A DNA stretch of 6,879 nt from an uncultured Actinomycetes bacterium (GTDB lineage Bacteria; Actinomycetota; Thermoleophilia; Miltoncostaeales; Miltoncostaeaceae), in the NCBI GenBank assembly GCA_937862675.1, contig CALMEC010000226.1, positions 1 to 6,879 of the forward strand, read 5' to 3'. Shown in pieces: positions 1 through 4,878 of the stretch. A program made the translations under genes and the position numbers. The notes under the pieces are model-generated. The model was given only the letters and a program-made list of their open reading frames with translations, was not told where the DNA came from and searched no databases. Position 1 is the stretch's first letter, and every line of letters starts with the position of its first letter.

Positions 1-166
1 GATGGTGGATCTGGGTGCGGTCGCGGCGGCTGGGGAACGTCACCGGACGCCGTGAGAGAGGACGGTGTCCCTGCCGAATCACCCGATGGCGAACCGGTAC
101 GGGCAGGAGATCGTCCGCCGAGACGCCGGGGACGGGATGGCACCACGGGATCGTGGAATCGCCCGC
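1..166. other. Left-edge stretch with no supportable gene
   Basis: This stretch lies downstream of lexA. A plus-strand frame is open from the window edge to a TGA at 53-55, which could be the last codons of an upstream gene converging on lexA, but about 17 codons without a motif cannot be judged. The only structure I see is a short inverted repeat just after the lexA stop, listed separately. Confidence 0.4.
143..156 (-). terminator. Weak hairpin downstream of lexA
   Basis: CCACG (143-147) and CGTGG (152-156) form a 5-bp stem with a 4-nt loop, 11 bases beyond the lexA stop. There is no U-tract and the stem is short, so this is only a possible transcription end. Confidence 0.25.
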
Positions 167-778
167 CTAGAGCTTTCTCAGCACCGCGACCACCACGCCG
201 AGGATCGTGACGTCCGAGCTCCGGATCGGCTCGAACGCGTCGTTCTCGGGCTGCAGGCGGATGTGGTCGGACTCCCGGTAGAAGGTCTTGACCGTCGCCT
301 CATCCTCGATGAGCGCCACAACGATCTGCCCGTCCCGTGCCGTGGGCTGCTGTTTCACCACGACGAGGTCGCCGTCCAGGATGGAGGCGTCGCGCATGGA
401 CTCGCCCGAGACCCGGAGGACGAAATCACCCTCGAACGGCGACTCGACCCAGTCCTCGACCTCCTGCTCGGCAAGCGTGGGAACACCGGCCGCGACCGAG
501 CCGATGAGCGGCAGCCCGCGGCGGGCGGGAACCGGGTCCTTGGCCATGTCGTCGCGTACGCCACCGTCCAGCGAAACCAGCATCGCCCGCGGCTTCGTGG
601 GGTCACGCCGGATGTGGCCGGCCTGTTCCAGTTTGGCCAGGTGCGAGTGCACCGTCGACGGGGACGTGAGCCCGACCGCACAGCCGATCTCGCGCACGGT
701 CGGCGGATAACCGTGCTGGGAGCAGTGGGACTTGATGAACGTCAGGATCTCGTGCTGGCGCTCGCTGAGGTCGCCCAT
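167..778 (-). CDS. lexA: LexA, SOS-response repressor and self-cleaving protease
   Basis: LexA represses DNA-damage genes and inactivates itself by RecA-stimulated cleavage. The protein has 203 residues, the usual family length. The N-terminal winged helix-turn-helix spans about residues 1-65, with the family opening LSERQHEILTFI and the recognition region TVREIGCAVGLTSPSTVHSHL. The S24 peptidase domain follows. The Ala-Gly cleavage bond is A97-G98 (SVAAGVP), the nucleophile is S127 in SGESM, and the general base is K164 in ATVKTF, so all catalytic parts are present. The ATG at 776-778 is set by GGAGG (plus 786-790) seven bases upstream. A consensus LexA box lies 22 bases upstream of the start codon, so the gene is very probably autoregulated. 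It is divergent from a tRNA-Leu gene. Identification is secure. Confidence 0.97.
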   Translation of the reverse strand: MGDLSERQHEILTFIKSHCSQHGYPPTVREIGCAVGLTSPSTVHSHLAKLEQAGHIRRDPTKPRAMLVSLDGGVRDDMAKDPVPARRGLPLIGSVAAGVPTLAEQEVEDWVESPFEGDFVLRVSGESMRDASILDGDLVVVKQQPTARDGQIVVALIEDEATVKTFYRESDHIRLQPENDAFEPIRSSDVTILGVVVAVLRKL

Positions 779-800
779 CGGGATGCCTCCGGGTCGGGAA

Positions 801-814
801 CGAACATGTGTTCC
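801..814. promoter_or_regulatory. LexA-binding SOS box in the lexA promoter
   Basis: The sequence CGAACATGTGTTCC contains GAAC-ATGT-GTTC, an exact match to the Gram-positive and actinobacterial consensus GAAC-RNRY-GTTC. It lies where lexA transcription should begin, just downstream of the proposed -10 box, so bound LexA would block its own promoter. Autoregulation of lexA through such a box is established in Bacillus and Mycobacterium. I saw no second box of this spacing in the window. Confidence 0.9.
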
Positions 815-816
815 CC

Positions 817-845
817 ACGCTAGCAGGGCCCCAGGACGACGTCCA
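817..845 (-). promoter_or_regulatory. Predicted lexA promoter
   Basis: Read on the minus strand, TGGACG (840-845) serves as a -35 and TAGCGT (817-822) as a -10, separated by 17 bases. The predicted transcription start, near 810, falls inside the SOS box, which supports both assignments. The -35 is a partial match to TTGACA. Confidence 0.55.
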
Positions 846-875
846 GATCGGGGGACGTGCGCACGCCGCGTATGG

Positions 876-881
876 CATACT
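876..881 (+). promoter_or_regulatory. Predicted -10 box of the tRNA-Leu gene
   Basis: CATACT lies 13 bases before the mature tRNA 5' end and would start transcription near 888, giving a short leader. The best -35 candidate is GGGACG (852-857) at 18 bases, a weak match. The region is shared with the divergent lexA promoter. Confidence 0.4.
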
Positions 882-894
882 GCGCATCCCTCAT

Positions 895-979
895 GCGCCT
901 GTGGCGGAATTGGTAGACGCGCTAGGTTGAGGGCCTAGTGGCCGTATAGGCCGTGGAGGTTCAAGTCCTCTCGGGCGCA
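895..979 (+). tRNA. trnL: tRNA-Leu, anticodon GAG (reads CUC and CUU)
   Basis: The full class II cloverleaf can be drawn. The acceptor stem pairs GCGCCTG (895-901) with CGGGCGC (972-978), including one G-U pair. The anticodon stem is CTAGG (922-926) with CCTAG (934-938), and the loop TTGAGGG places GAG at 929-931. The long variable arm typical of leucine tRNAs has a GGCC/GGCC stem (940-943, 949-952). The T arm has GGAGG (955-959), loop TTCAAGT (960-966) and CCTCT (967-971). The discriminator is A979, as expected for leucine. CCA is not encoded and must be added by a nucleotidyltransferase. CTC leucine codons are frequent in the neighbouring genes, which fits this isoacceptor. Confidence 0.97.
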
Positions 980-991
980 CTCTCATTCGCA

Positions 992-1021
992 CGAACCCGG
1001 CGCCGTCGCCGCCCGGGTTCG
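992..1021 (+). terminator. Hairpin after tRNA-Leu, likely terminator
   Basis: CGAACCCGG (992-1000) and CCGGGTTCG (1013-1021) form a perfect 9-bp stem with a 12-nt loop, 13 bases after the tRNA. No U-tract follows, as is common for terminators in GC-rich actinobacteria. It lies just before the next gene, so it could separate the tRNA transcript from that gene or lie in the leader of a read-through transcript. Confidence 0.55.
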
Positions 1022-1035
1022 GCTCCGGTCAGGAC

Positions 1036-1740
1036 GTGGCGTTGACCGCCGTCACGAGCGTCATCACCGTCGAAGGCATCGAGGTGGACGTCGTCTACAA
1101 GGACGTTGCGAACCTCTACATCCGCATCCGCCCACCGGACGGCCGTGTCCGTGTGTCCGCACCACGGCGGTTCGGAGAGGATCGTGTCCGGCAGGCCGTC
1201 GCCGACCGGCGCGATTGGATACGACGCCACCAGGCACGCATCCGGTCCGCCCACCCCGATGTGGCGGCCCGGCTCACGTCCGGCGATGTGATCCACCTCT
1301 GGGGCGTGCCCCATCGGCTGGAGGTGATCCCGGCGACGGCGCGCCCCGGCGTCATGGCCGAGGGGGATCGGCTCGTTCTCGCCGTCCCCGGCGGCGCCAC
1401 CCAGGAGCGGCGCCGGGTGCTCCTCGACGACTGGCTCCGGGATCGGCTGCGCGGGTCGATCGCCGGCCTGATCCCCCCGTGGGAGGCCCGGATGGGCGTG
1501 ACGGTCCCGCGGGTGACGATCCGGCGGATGACGACGGGGGGGGGATCGTTTTCCTTTCGCACGCGCCGCATCCCCCTGAACCTGGCCCTCGTGACGAGGG
1601 CCCCCGCCTGTCTCGAGTACGTGATCGTCCACGAGATGGCGCACTACTTCGAGCCGGGACACGGCCGGTCGTTCCAGACCCTCATGGACCGCCTCCTCCC
1701 CGACTGGCGCGAGCGACGCGCCCTGCTGAACGGCGGCTGA
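1036..1740 (+). CDS. YgjP-like (DUF45/M48-type) zinc metallopeptidase
   Basis: This is a predicted cytoplasmic zinc metallopeptidase of the YgjP/DUF45 family, of 234 residues, the usual family length. The C-terminal motif HEMAHYFEPGH supplies zinc ligands H199, H203 and H209 with catalytic E200, followed by the family ending LPDWRERRALLNG. The middle carries the RTRRIPLNLAL strand that normally follows a WGSC signature. Here the signature reads GGS-F (residues 169-172), so its Trp and Cys are missing, next to a nine-G run at 1536-1544. No signal peptide or membrane segment is visible. The GTG at 1036 has AGGA only one base upstream. An in-frame TTG at 1042 would have a better 7-base spacing, so the true start may be two codons later. 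YgjP family function is poorly known, and the substrate cannot be stated. The gene converges on the zinc-finger gene. Confidence 0.88.
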   Translation: MALTAVTSVITVEGIEVDVVYKDVANLYIRIRPPDGRVRVSAPRRFGEDRVRQAVADRRDWIRRHQARIRSAHPDVAARLTSGDVIHLWGVPHRLEVIPATARPGVMAEGDRLVLAVPGGATQERRRVLLDDWLRDRLRGSIAGLIPPWEARMGVTVPRVTIRRMTTGGGSFSFRTRRIPLNLALVTRAPACLEYVIVHEMAHYFEPGHGRSFQTLMDRLLPDWRERRALLNGG

Positions 1741-1754
1741 GAAAACTTGGAGGT

Positions 1755-1773
1755 CGCACCGGACGGAGGTGCG
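1755..1773 (+). terminator. Small hairpin after the metallopeptidase gene
   Basis: CGCACC (1755-1760) and GGTGCG (1768-1773) form a 6-bp stem with a 7-nt loop, 14 bases after the stop codon. There is no U-tract. It may act together with the stronger hairpin at 1884-1907. Confidence 0.35.
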
Positions 1774-1883
1774 GCACCCGTCCGGCCGATCCGTCGAGAC
1801 GGCGGGTTCCACGGCCTCGCGGCGTGACGCCCGCCCCGGAGCGGGTCGGACGGTCCTGACCCCGGCCGGTTCCCCGGAAGACC

Positions 1884-1907
1884 AGGACAGGCCCGACGGC
1901 CTGTCCT
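1884..1907. terminator. Strong hairpin between converging genes, likely bidirectional terminator
   Basis: AGGACAGGCC (1884-1893) and GGCCTGTCCT (1898-1907) form a perfect 10-bp stem with a CGAC tetraloop. It sits in the 234-bp gap between the converging metallopeptidase and zinc-finger genes, where a terminator usable from both sides is expected. Neither flank has a real U-tract. The rest of this gap shows no gene. Confidence 0.65.
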
Positions 1908-1974
1908 CGATGCCGGAGGACGCCCCCTGATCGACAGCTGACGCCCCCGCACCGGCGCCCCCTGGAACCGGCCT

Positions 1975-2349
1975 CTACGGCAGGAGTTCCCGCCAGTTCG
2001 GCGGCACGCGATCCGCCGGTCCCGGCACGGGCCAGTCCGCCGGATGCGACCGCGGTGGGGCCAGCTCGGGGCCGGTTACGTAGCTGTTCATCGAATAGCT
2101 GAACAGACACCCCTCCTGCGGCTCGAAGCTCTGGATGACGTCGTGTCCCGTCGCATGTGCGTGTGCCCGCGCATGTTGATGTGGCGACGAGTCACAGCAC
2201 CCGACATGCCCGCACTTGGCACACCGGCGCAGGTGGACCCACCAACCGTCGGGCGTCGCCAGGCAGTCGACGCAGCCCTCGCCGCTCGGGGGCACGGACG
2301 GGTCGATGTTGGCCACGAGGTGTTCGGTGCGGGCCTGATCGCCGACCAT
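1975..2349 (-). CDS. UBP-type zinc-finger domain protein
   Basis: The protein has 124 residues from the preferred ATG (2347-2349), chosen because AGGAG (2356-2360) lies six bases upstream. A longer in-frame start at 2460 lacks this support. It consists almost wholly of a UBP-type zinc finger: CVDC (C26, C29), then WVHLRRC..CGHVGCCDSSP with C43, C46, C51 and C52, and a His-rich HARAHAHATGH segment (H59-H69). In eukaryotes this fold binds the free C-terminal glycine of ubiquitin. Stand-alone bacterial copies are known, but their ligand is not established. The C-terminal tail SHPADWPVPGP...PPNWRELLP is Pro-rich and without recognised function. There is no signal peptide, so it is probably cytoplasmic. 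It is transcribed alone, converging on the metallopeptidase. The domain call is secure, the role unknown. Confidence 0.88.
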   Translation of the reverse strand: MVGDQARTEHLVANIDPSVPPSGEGCVDCLATPDGWWVHLRRCAKCGHVGCCDSSPHQHARAHAHATGHDVIQSFEPQEGCLFSYSMNSYVTGPELAPPRSHPADWPVPGPADRVPPNWRELLP

Positions 2350-2355
2350 TGTCAG

Positions 2356-2360
2356 CTCCT
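2356..2360 (-). promoter_or_regulatory. Shine-Dalgarno site that sets the zinc-finger protein start
   Basis: AGGAG on the minus strand lies six bases before the ATG at 2347-2349, within a purine-rich tract containing a second AGGAG-like repeat. It favours the 124-residue product over the 161-residue frame that opens at 2460. Confidence 0.75.
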
Positions 2361-2411
2361 CTCCTCTTCCGGCCGCCGGGATCGCGGACCACGCGGCGGC
2401 CCTCGCCATCG

Positions 2412-2417
2412 ACACTA
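2412..2417 (-). promoter_or_regulatory. Possible -10 box of the zinc-finger gene
   Basis: TAGTGT on the minus strand fits TAnnnT and would start transcription near 2405, about 55 bases upstream of the start codon. No good -35 is visible. An inverted repeat, CCCGTC (2420-2425) with GACGGG (2433-2438), lies just upstream and could be an operator, but this is speculative. Confidence 0.3.
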
Positions 2418-2592
2418 CGCCCGTCCGGGCATGACGGGACACCCGCGCGTTCGACGGCACCCCTCGGAGACAACGCCACGGGGGCCCTTCGCGGCACGAT
2501 CGCCCGCAGGCCGTCCGACATCATGGGAGATCGACGAAACCGCCCGTGCTCCCACCCGGGTCCTCACCCGCCGCACCGGGACGGGAGACGAT

Positions 2593-2632
2593 GAACGCCG
2601 CGCGCCCGCATGGGCGGCGGGCTACCGCGTTC
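2593..2632 (-). terminator. Two-part hairpin at the end of the 48-residue gene
   Basis: An outer stem of GAACGC (2593-2598) with GCGTTC (2627-2632) encloses an inner stem of GCCCGC (2604-2609) with GCGGGC (2617-2622) and a 7-nt loop. It begins at the stop codon of the small membrane gene and should end its transcript before the zinc-finger gene. The remainder of the 2350-2631 gap holds only the zinc-finger promoter region. Confidence 0.5.
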
Positions 2633-2778
2633 TAGCCGAAGATCTTCCCGAGGAGCGCGACGATCCACGCCAGGATGTACACCTGGAGCACGACGGCGAG
2701 GTAGACGACGATCACGCCGACGAAGACGGCGACGCCGCTCAGGATGAATTTGCCGATCGGCTTTGCGGGATTGTCCAT
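2632..2778 (-). CDS. Small hydrophobic membrane protein, 48 residues, unknown function
   Basis: I do not recognise this protein. It starts MDNPAKPIGKF, then is almost entirely hydrophobic from about residue 11 to 45 (ILSGVAVFVGVIVVYLAVVL, then a second stretch to ALLGKIFG). That is one long or two short membrane segments with a charged N-terminus. The evidence for a gene is a clean reading frame with membrane-protein composition on the same strand as its neighbours, a TAGGCT -10-like box seven bases before the ATG, and a hairpin at the stop codon. No Shine-Dalgarno site is seen, so translation is probably leaderless. Possible roles include a small subunit or regulator of a membrane complex, but nothing shows which. 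secG lies 350 bases upstream beyond the foldback element, so co-transcription is doubtful. Confidence 0.75.
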   Translation of the reverse strand: MDNPAKPIGKFILSGVAVFVGVIVVYLAVVLQVYILAWIVALLGKIFG

Positions 2779-2785
2779 GCCGAGA

Positions 2786-2791
2786 AGCCTA
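2786..2791 (-). promoter_or_regulatory. Predicted leaderless -10 box of the 48-residue gene
   Basis: TAGGCT on the minus strand fits the actinobacterial TAnnnT box and lies seven bases before the ATG, so transcription would begin at or next to the start codon. A weak -35, TTCCTC (2809-2814), lies 17 bases upstream. There is no Shine-Dalgarno site. Confidence 0.5.
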
Positions 2792-2968
2792 CCGATCGGT
2801 GCGGCGTTGAGGAAGGGCCGGCCGTCGTCCGTCCGCCCCGACGTCGGGCAGGGCGATCCGCCGCGGCGTCGATCGACCGGAGAGAGCCCCGGAACGGGCC
2901 TCGATGGTCACGACCTGCATCCACCGCTGACACACCCCACATCCGCGACCCCGTGGGGTCGACGGGCC
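2792..2968. other. Non-coding gap between the 48-residue gene promoter and the foldback element
   Basis: I see no coding frame with a credible start or motif here. There are palindromes: CCCGACGTCGGG (2837-2848), GTCGATCGAC (2868-2877), and CGACCCC/GGGGTCG around a GT centre (2946-2961). In DNA this GC-rich such palindromes arise by chance, so I do not assign them as operators. Confidence 0.4.
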
Positions 2969-3129
2969 AGTGTCCTGAGTCAGAGACTACGTGGCAGTTG
3001 CCGGCTGCATCTCATCGCGAGGCGGTGTCCTCGACTGCCGAGATATTCCCGGTATTCCGGCGGATCTGCGTCCGTGCCTCACGGGAGATTCGCTCGGCGA
3101 CCGCACACGGACTTCCGACTCAGGACACT
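2969..3129. mobile_element. MITE-like foldback element with 13-bp terminal inverted repeats
   Basis: AGTGTCCTGAGTC (2969-2981) recurs as its exact inverse complement at 3117-3129. Folding the 161 bp on itself by eye shows that similarity continues inward for about 40 more bases per arm, at roughly two-thirds identity with several differences being transitions, as in a decayed foldback or MITE. The interior (about 135 bp) has no gene. If the element is taken as GTGTCC...GGACAC (2970-3128), the right flank is TA and the left flank CA, compatible with a Tc1/IS630-type TA duplication that lost one base to a transition. The right end overlaps the secG stop codon TAG (3130-3128). An alternative is a long bidirectional terminator or structured RNA. 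No second copy or transposase is in the window. Confidence 0.6.
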
Positions 3130-3358
3130 AGAGAGCGCGCGAGAGCCAGAAGGTCGTGAGCCCCCAGAGGATGGAGGTCGCGATCGTGAGCCGCGTGAGG
3201 TTCCGCTCGACGATGGCCGTCGAGCCCCCGTACGAGCTGCCCCCCATGCCGACGCCGAAGGCCCCGGAGAGGCCGGCGTCCTTCCCCGAGTGCATCAGCA
3301 CGAGGGCGATGATGATCATCGAGAGGAGCGAGTGGATGATGACGGCGAGCGAGGTCAC
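3128..3358 (-). CDS. secG: SecG, preprotein translocase subunit
   Basis: SecG is the small accessory subunit of the SecYEG channel and promotes SecA-driven export across the cytoplasmic membrane. The protein has 76 residues, typical of the family. The first membrane segment is about residues 4-22, followed by the conserved loop HSGKDAGLSGAFGVG (residues 23-37) and a Gly/Ser-rich stretch. The ERNLTRLT motif then leads into the second membrane segment (about 54-72). The start is GTG (3356-3358). No Shine-Dalgarno site is present, but TACCCT lies seven bases upstream, so translation is probably leaderless. The stop codon TAG is shared with the end of the inverted-repeat element, which may have moved the original stop. 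The gapA-pgk-tpiA neighbours often seen with secG are absent. Confidence 0.95.
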   Translation of the reverse strand: MTSLAVIIHSLLSMIIIALVLMHSGKDAGLSGAFGVGMGGSSYGGSTAIVERNLTRLTIATSILWGLTTFWLSRAL

Positions 3359-3365
3359 GCGGGCA

Positions 3366-3371
3366 AGGGTA
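3366..3371 (-). promoter_or_regulatory. Predicted leaderless -10 box of secG
   Basis: TACCCT on the minus strand fits TAnnnT and lies exactly seven bases before the GTG start, the same arrangement as at the 48-residue gene. No convincing -35 is seen; the nearest candidate, TGGTCC (3392-3397), is too far away at 20 bases. Confidence 0.5.
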
Positions 3372-3497
3372 TCACGCCGTCACCGGTGGCCGGACCATCC
3401 TTCCGCGGGCCGCCGGCGAACCACGCCCGGCGGCGCACCGGCACGGGCCGCTTCCGCGCCCGACGGCGCGAGGCGGTGATCCCACGATCGCGTGGAA

Positions 3498-3521
3498 CCG
3501 GCCGGCACGCGGGCCGGCCGG
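3498..3521 (-). terminator. GC-rich hairpin after the secreted-protein gene
   Basis: CCGGCCGGC (3498-3506) and GCCGGCCGG (3513-3521) form a perfect 9-bp stem with a 6-nt loop, 39 bases beyond the stop codon of the secreted-protein gene. A smaller 5-bp hairpin, CCACG/CGTGG (3482-3495), follows it in the same direction. There is no U-tract. It separates that gene from secG. Confidence 0.6.
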
Positions 3522-3560
3522 CGGACGAGAAGCGATCCGCCGCCGGCCCGCGCACGGGGA

Positions 3561-4754
3561 CTAACGGATCGCGCTCATGACGATCTGGCTGGTCGCCGGG
3601 TGTCCGCTCAGCCCGGTGTAGCCACCACGCCATCCGCTCGGTCCGGCGTGCGTGACGACCGCCCACTGGGCGAAGTTGCCCCAGACGGCGGGCTCGCTCT
3701 GGAAGGTGCGCTGCTGCACCGTGTCCGGGACGGCGTTGATGTTCGACCGGCGCCCGAACGTGAGGTCCTCACCCCACATGCGGTCGATGAAGGTCCGGTT
3801 CGGGAACCGCTGCCGCATGTGCCACGCCCCCTTGGACCCGTACACGCTGACCGTCGGGAACGACGTCCCCTCGCGGTAGGTCGGACGGACCGTGTTGGCC
3901 CGGGACGCCAGCAGACGGCGCGCCGATCGCGTGAGGTCGCGGTGGTACACCCAGCTCGAGTTGGAGTCCGTGCGGATCAGCGAGTACATGATGTTGCTGC
4001 GGTCGATGTCCGCGTCCGCGATGCGGATGGGCCCGGCCACGCTCGACACGGTGTAGGTCGTGCCGTTCGTGCGGCGGAGGATGAGCTGCGACCGGAGCGA
4101 CGGGGCGTCACCGGCCTGGTAGGTGGGCGGCGGGCCCGCGGTGACCTGGCGGTAAAGGATCGCCCCGTCCCCGCTCTGCCAGACGCCGTCGATGCGGAGC
4201 TTCCCGTTCGAGCTCGACGTCCCCCACTCGATCTTCGGCTTCGGATCCTTCGCGCGCAGGTCGACCGTCACCAGCTCGGCCACGCGGTCGCGGTCGGTCG
4301 TCCGGTCGCGCGACCAGACGACGAGGGGACCGTAGGAGTCCGCGGCGTTCAGCACGACGCCGGACGCGTCCTTGGTCTCCGTGTCGAACACGCGCTCCGC
4401 ACCGTTGGTGATGTTCACCGCCGCGAGCTTCTCCAGGCCCTCCTCGGCCGGGCGGGTCACGATGACCTCGTCCCCGATGACGCCATGGAGCTTGAGGCCG
4501 GTCTCGCACCCCGGCGCGGTCAGTCCCTGGACCTGGACCAGCCGCTTCGCGCCACCCAGCTCACGTGCCCACACCTCTGTCGGCCCCGTGGCCGTGGAGC
4601 ATCGCGTCCACGCCACCCAGTTGCCCCACCGCTCCACGGTCCGGACGAACCCGTCCTGCTGGACGAGGACGGTCGGCTTCGCCGTCGCCTGTGACGCGGC
4701 GATCCCCATCCCCAGCCCCGCGACGAGTGCTGCCGCCAATGCGCGACGTCCCAT
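3561..4754 (-). CDS. Predicted secreted protein, possibly beta-propeller, unknown function
   Basis: The protein has 397 residues from the ATG at 4752-4754, chosen because AAGGGAG (4762-4768) lies seven bases upstream and the start then gives a proper signal peptide: MGRR, a hydrophobic core (about residues 5-20), and an Ala-X-Ala cleavage site at ATA-K (25/26). There is no lipobox. The mature protein is rich in short strand-like stretches with repeated aromatic motifs: WGNWVAW (43-49), YGPLVVW (141-147) and WGNFAQW (358-364). Near-matching motifs at the two ends fit a closed beta-propeller, as in TolB/WD40-like surface proteins, but this is inferred from composition and spacing. C52 and C83 could form a disulfide. 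No enzyme motif is recognised. It is transcribed alone, between selD and secG, with hairpins on both sides. Confidence 0.82.
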   Translation of the reverse strand: MGRRALAAALVAGLGMGIAASQATAKPTVLVQQDGFVRTVERWGNWVAWTRCSTATGPTEVWARELGGAKRLVQVQGLTAPGCETGLKLHGVIGDEVIVTRPAEEGLEKLAAVNITNGAERVFDTETKDASGVVLNAADSYGPLVVWSRDRTTDRDRVAELVTVDLRAKDPKPKIEWGTSSSNGKLRIDGVWQSGDGAILYRQVTAGPPPTYQAGDAPSLRSQLILRRTNGTTYTVSSVAGPIRIADADIDRSNIMYSLIRTDSNSSWVYHRDLTRSARRLLASRANTVRPTYREGTSFPTVSVYGSKGAWHMRQRFPNRTFIDRMWGEDLTFGRRSNINAVPDTVQQRTFQSEPAVWGNFAQWAVVTHAGPSGWRGGYTGLSGHPATSQIVMSAIR

Positions 4755-4761
4755 TCGGAAT

Positions 4762-4768
4762 CTCCCTT
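4762..4768 (-). promoter_or_regulatory. Shine-Dalgarno site that sets the secreted-protein start
   Basis: AAGGGAG on the minus strand lies seven bases before the ATG at 4752-4754. It selects this start over upstream in-frame starts (frame open to 4808) that would put a charged extension before the signal peptide. TACGGT (4789-4794) upstream is a possible -10. Confidence 0.75.
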
Positions 4769-4808
4769 CGTACGACATGACGCGAGTGACCGTACGGGCA
4801 GGGCGCAC

Positions 4809-4841
4809 CGGGTCGCCACCTGCGAGGTCGCGGGCGACCCG
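4809..4841 (-). terminator. Nested hairpin after selD, likely terminator
   Basis: CGGGTCGCC (4809-4817) and GGCGACCCG (4833-4841) form a perfect 9-bp stem; the 15-nt loop holds a small ACCT/AGGT stem. It lies 38 bases beyond the selD stop and before the start region of the secreted-protein gene, so it probably ends the selD transcript. There is no U-tract. Confidence 0.55.
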
Positions 4842-4878
4842 TTCACGGCACGGGCTTTACACCGATCCCCTCCGGGCC

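Noticed and set aside
1..55. Tail of an upstream plus-strand gene ending at TGA 53-55
   Set aside because: Only 17 codons are visible and carry no motif or codon signal, so a gene cannot be supported.
232..246. Second LexA-like site, CGAAC and GTTCT inside lexA
   Set aside because: The half sites are five bases apart, not four, and lie deep in the coding sequence.
2837..2961. Short palindromes as possible operators
   Set aside because: Palindromes of 10-14 bases are expected by chance in DNA with this GC content, and no gene start is placed to use them.
2044..3159. A 371-codon open frame on the plus strand
   Set aside because: It is antisense to the zinc-finger and 48-residue genes and crosses the foldback element; composition is Arg-rich without domain motifs.
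3492..4694. A 400-codon open frame on the plus strand
   Set aside because: Antisense to the secreted-protein gene, low-complexity Arg/Val/Asp/Gly composition, no start signal.
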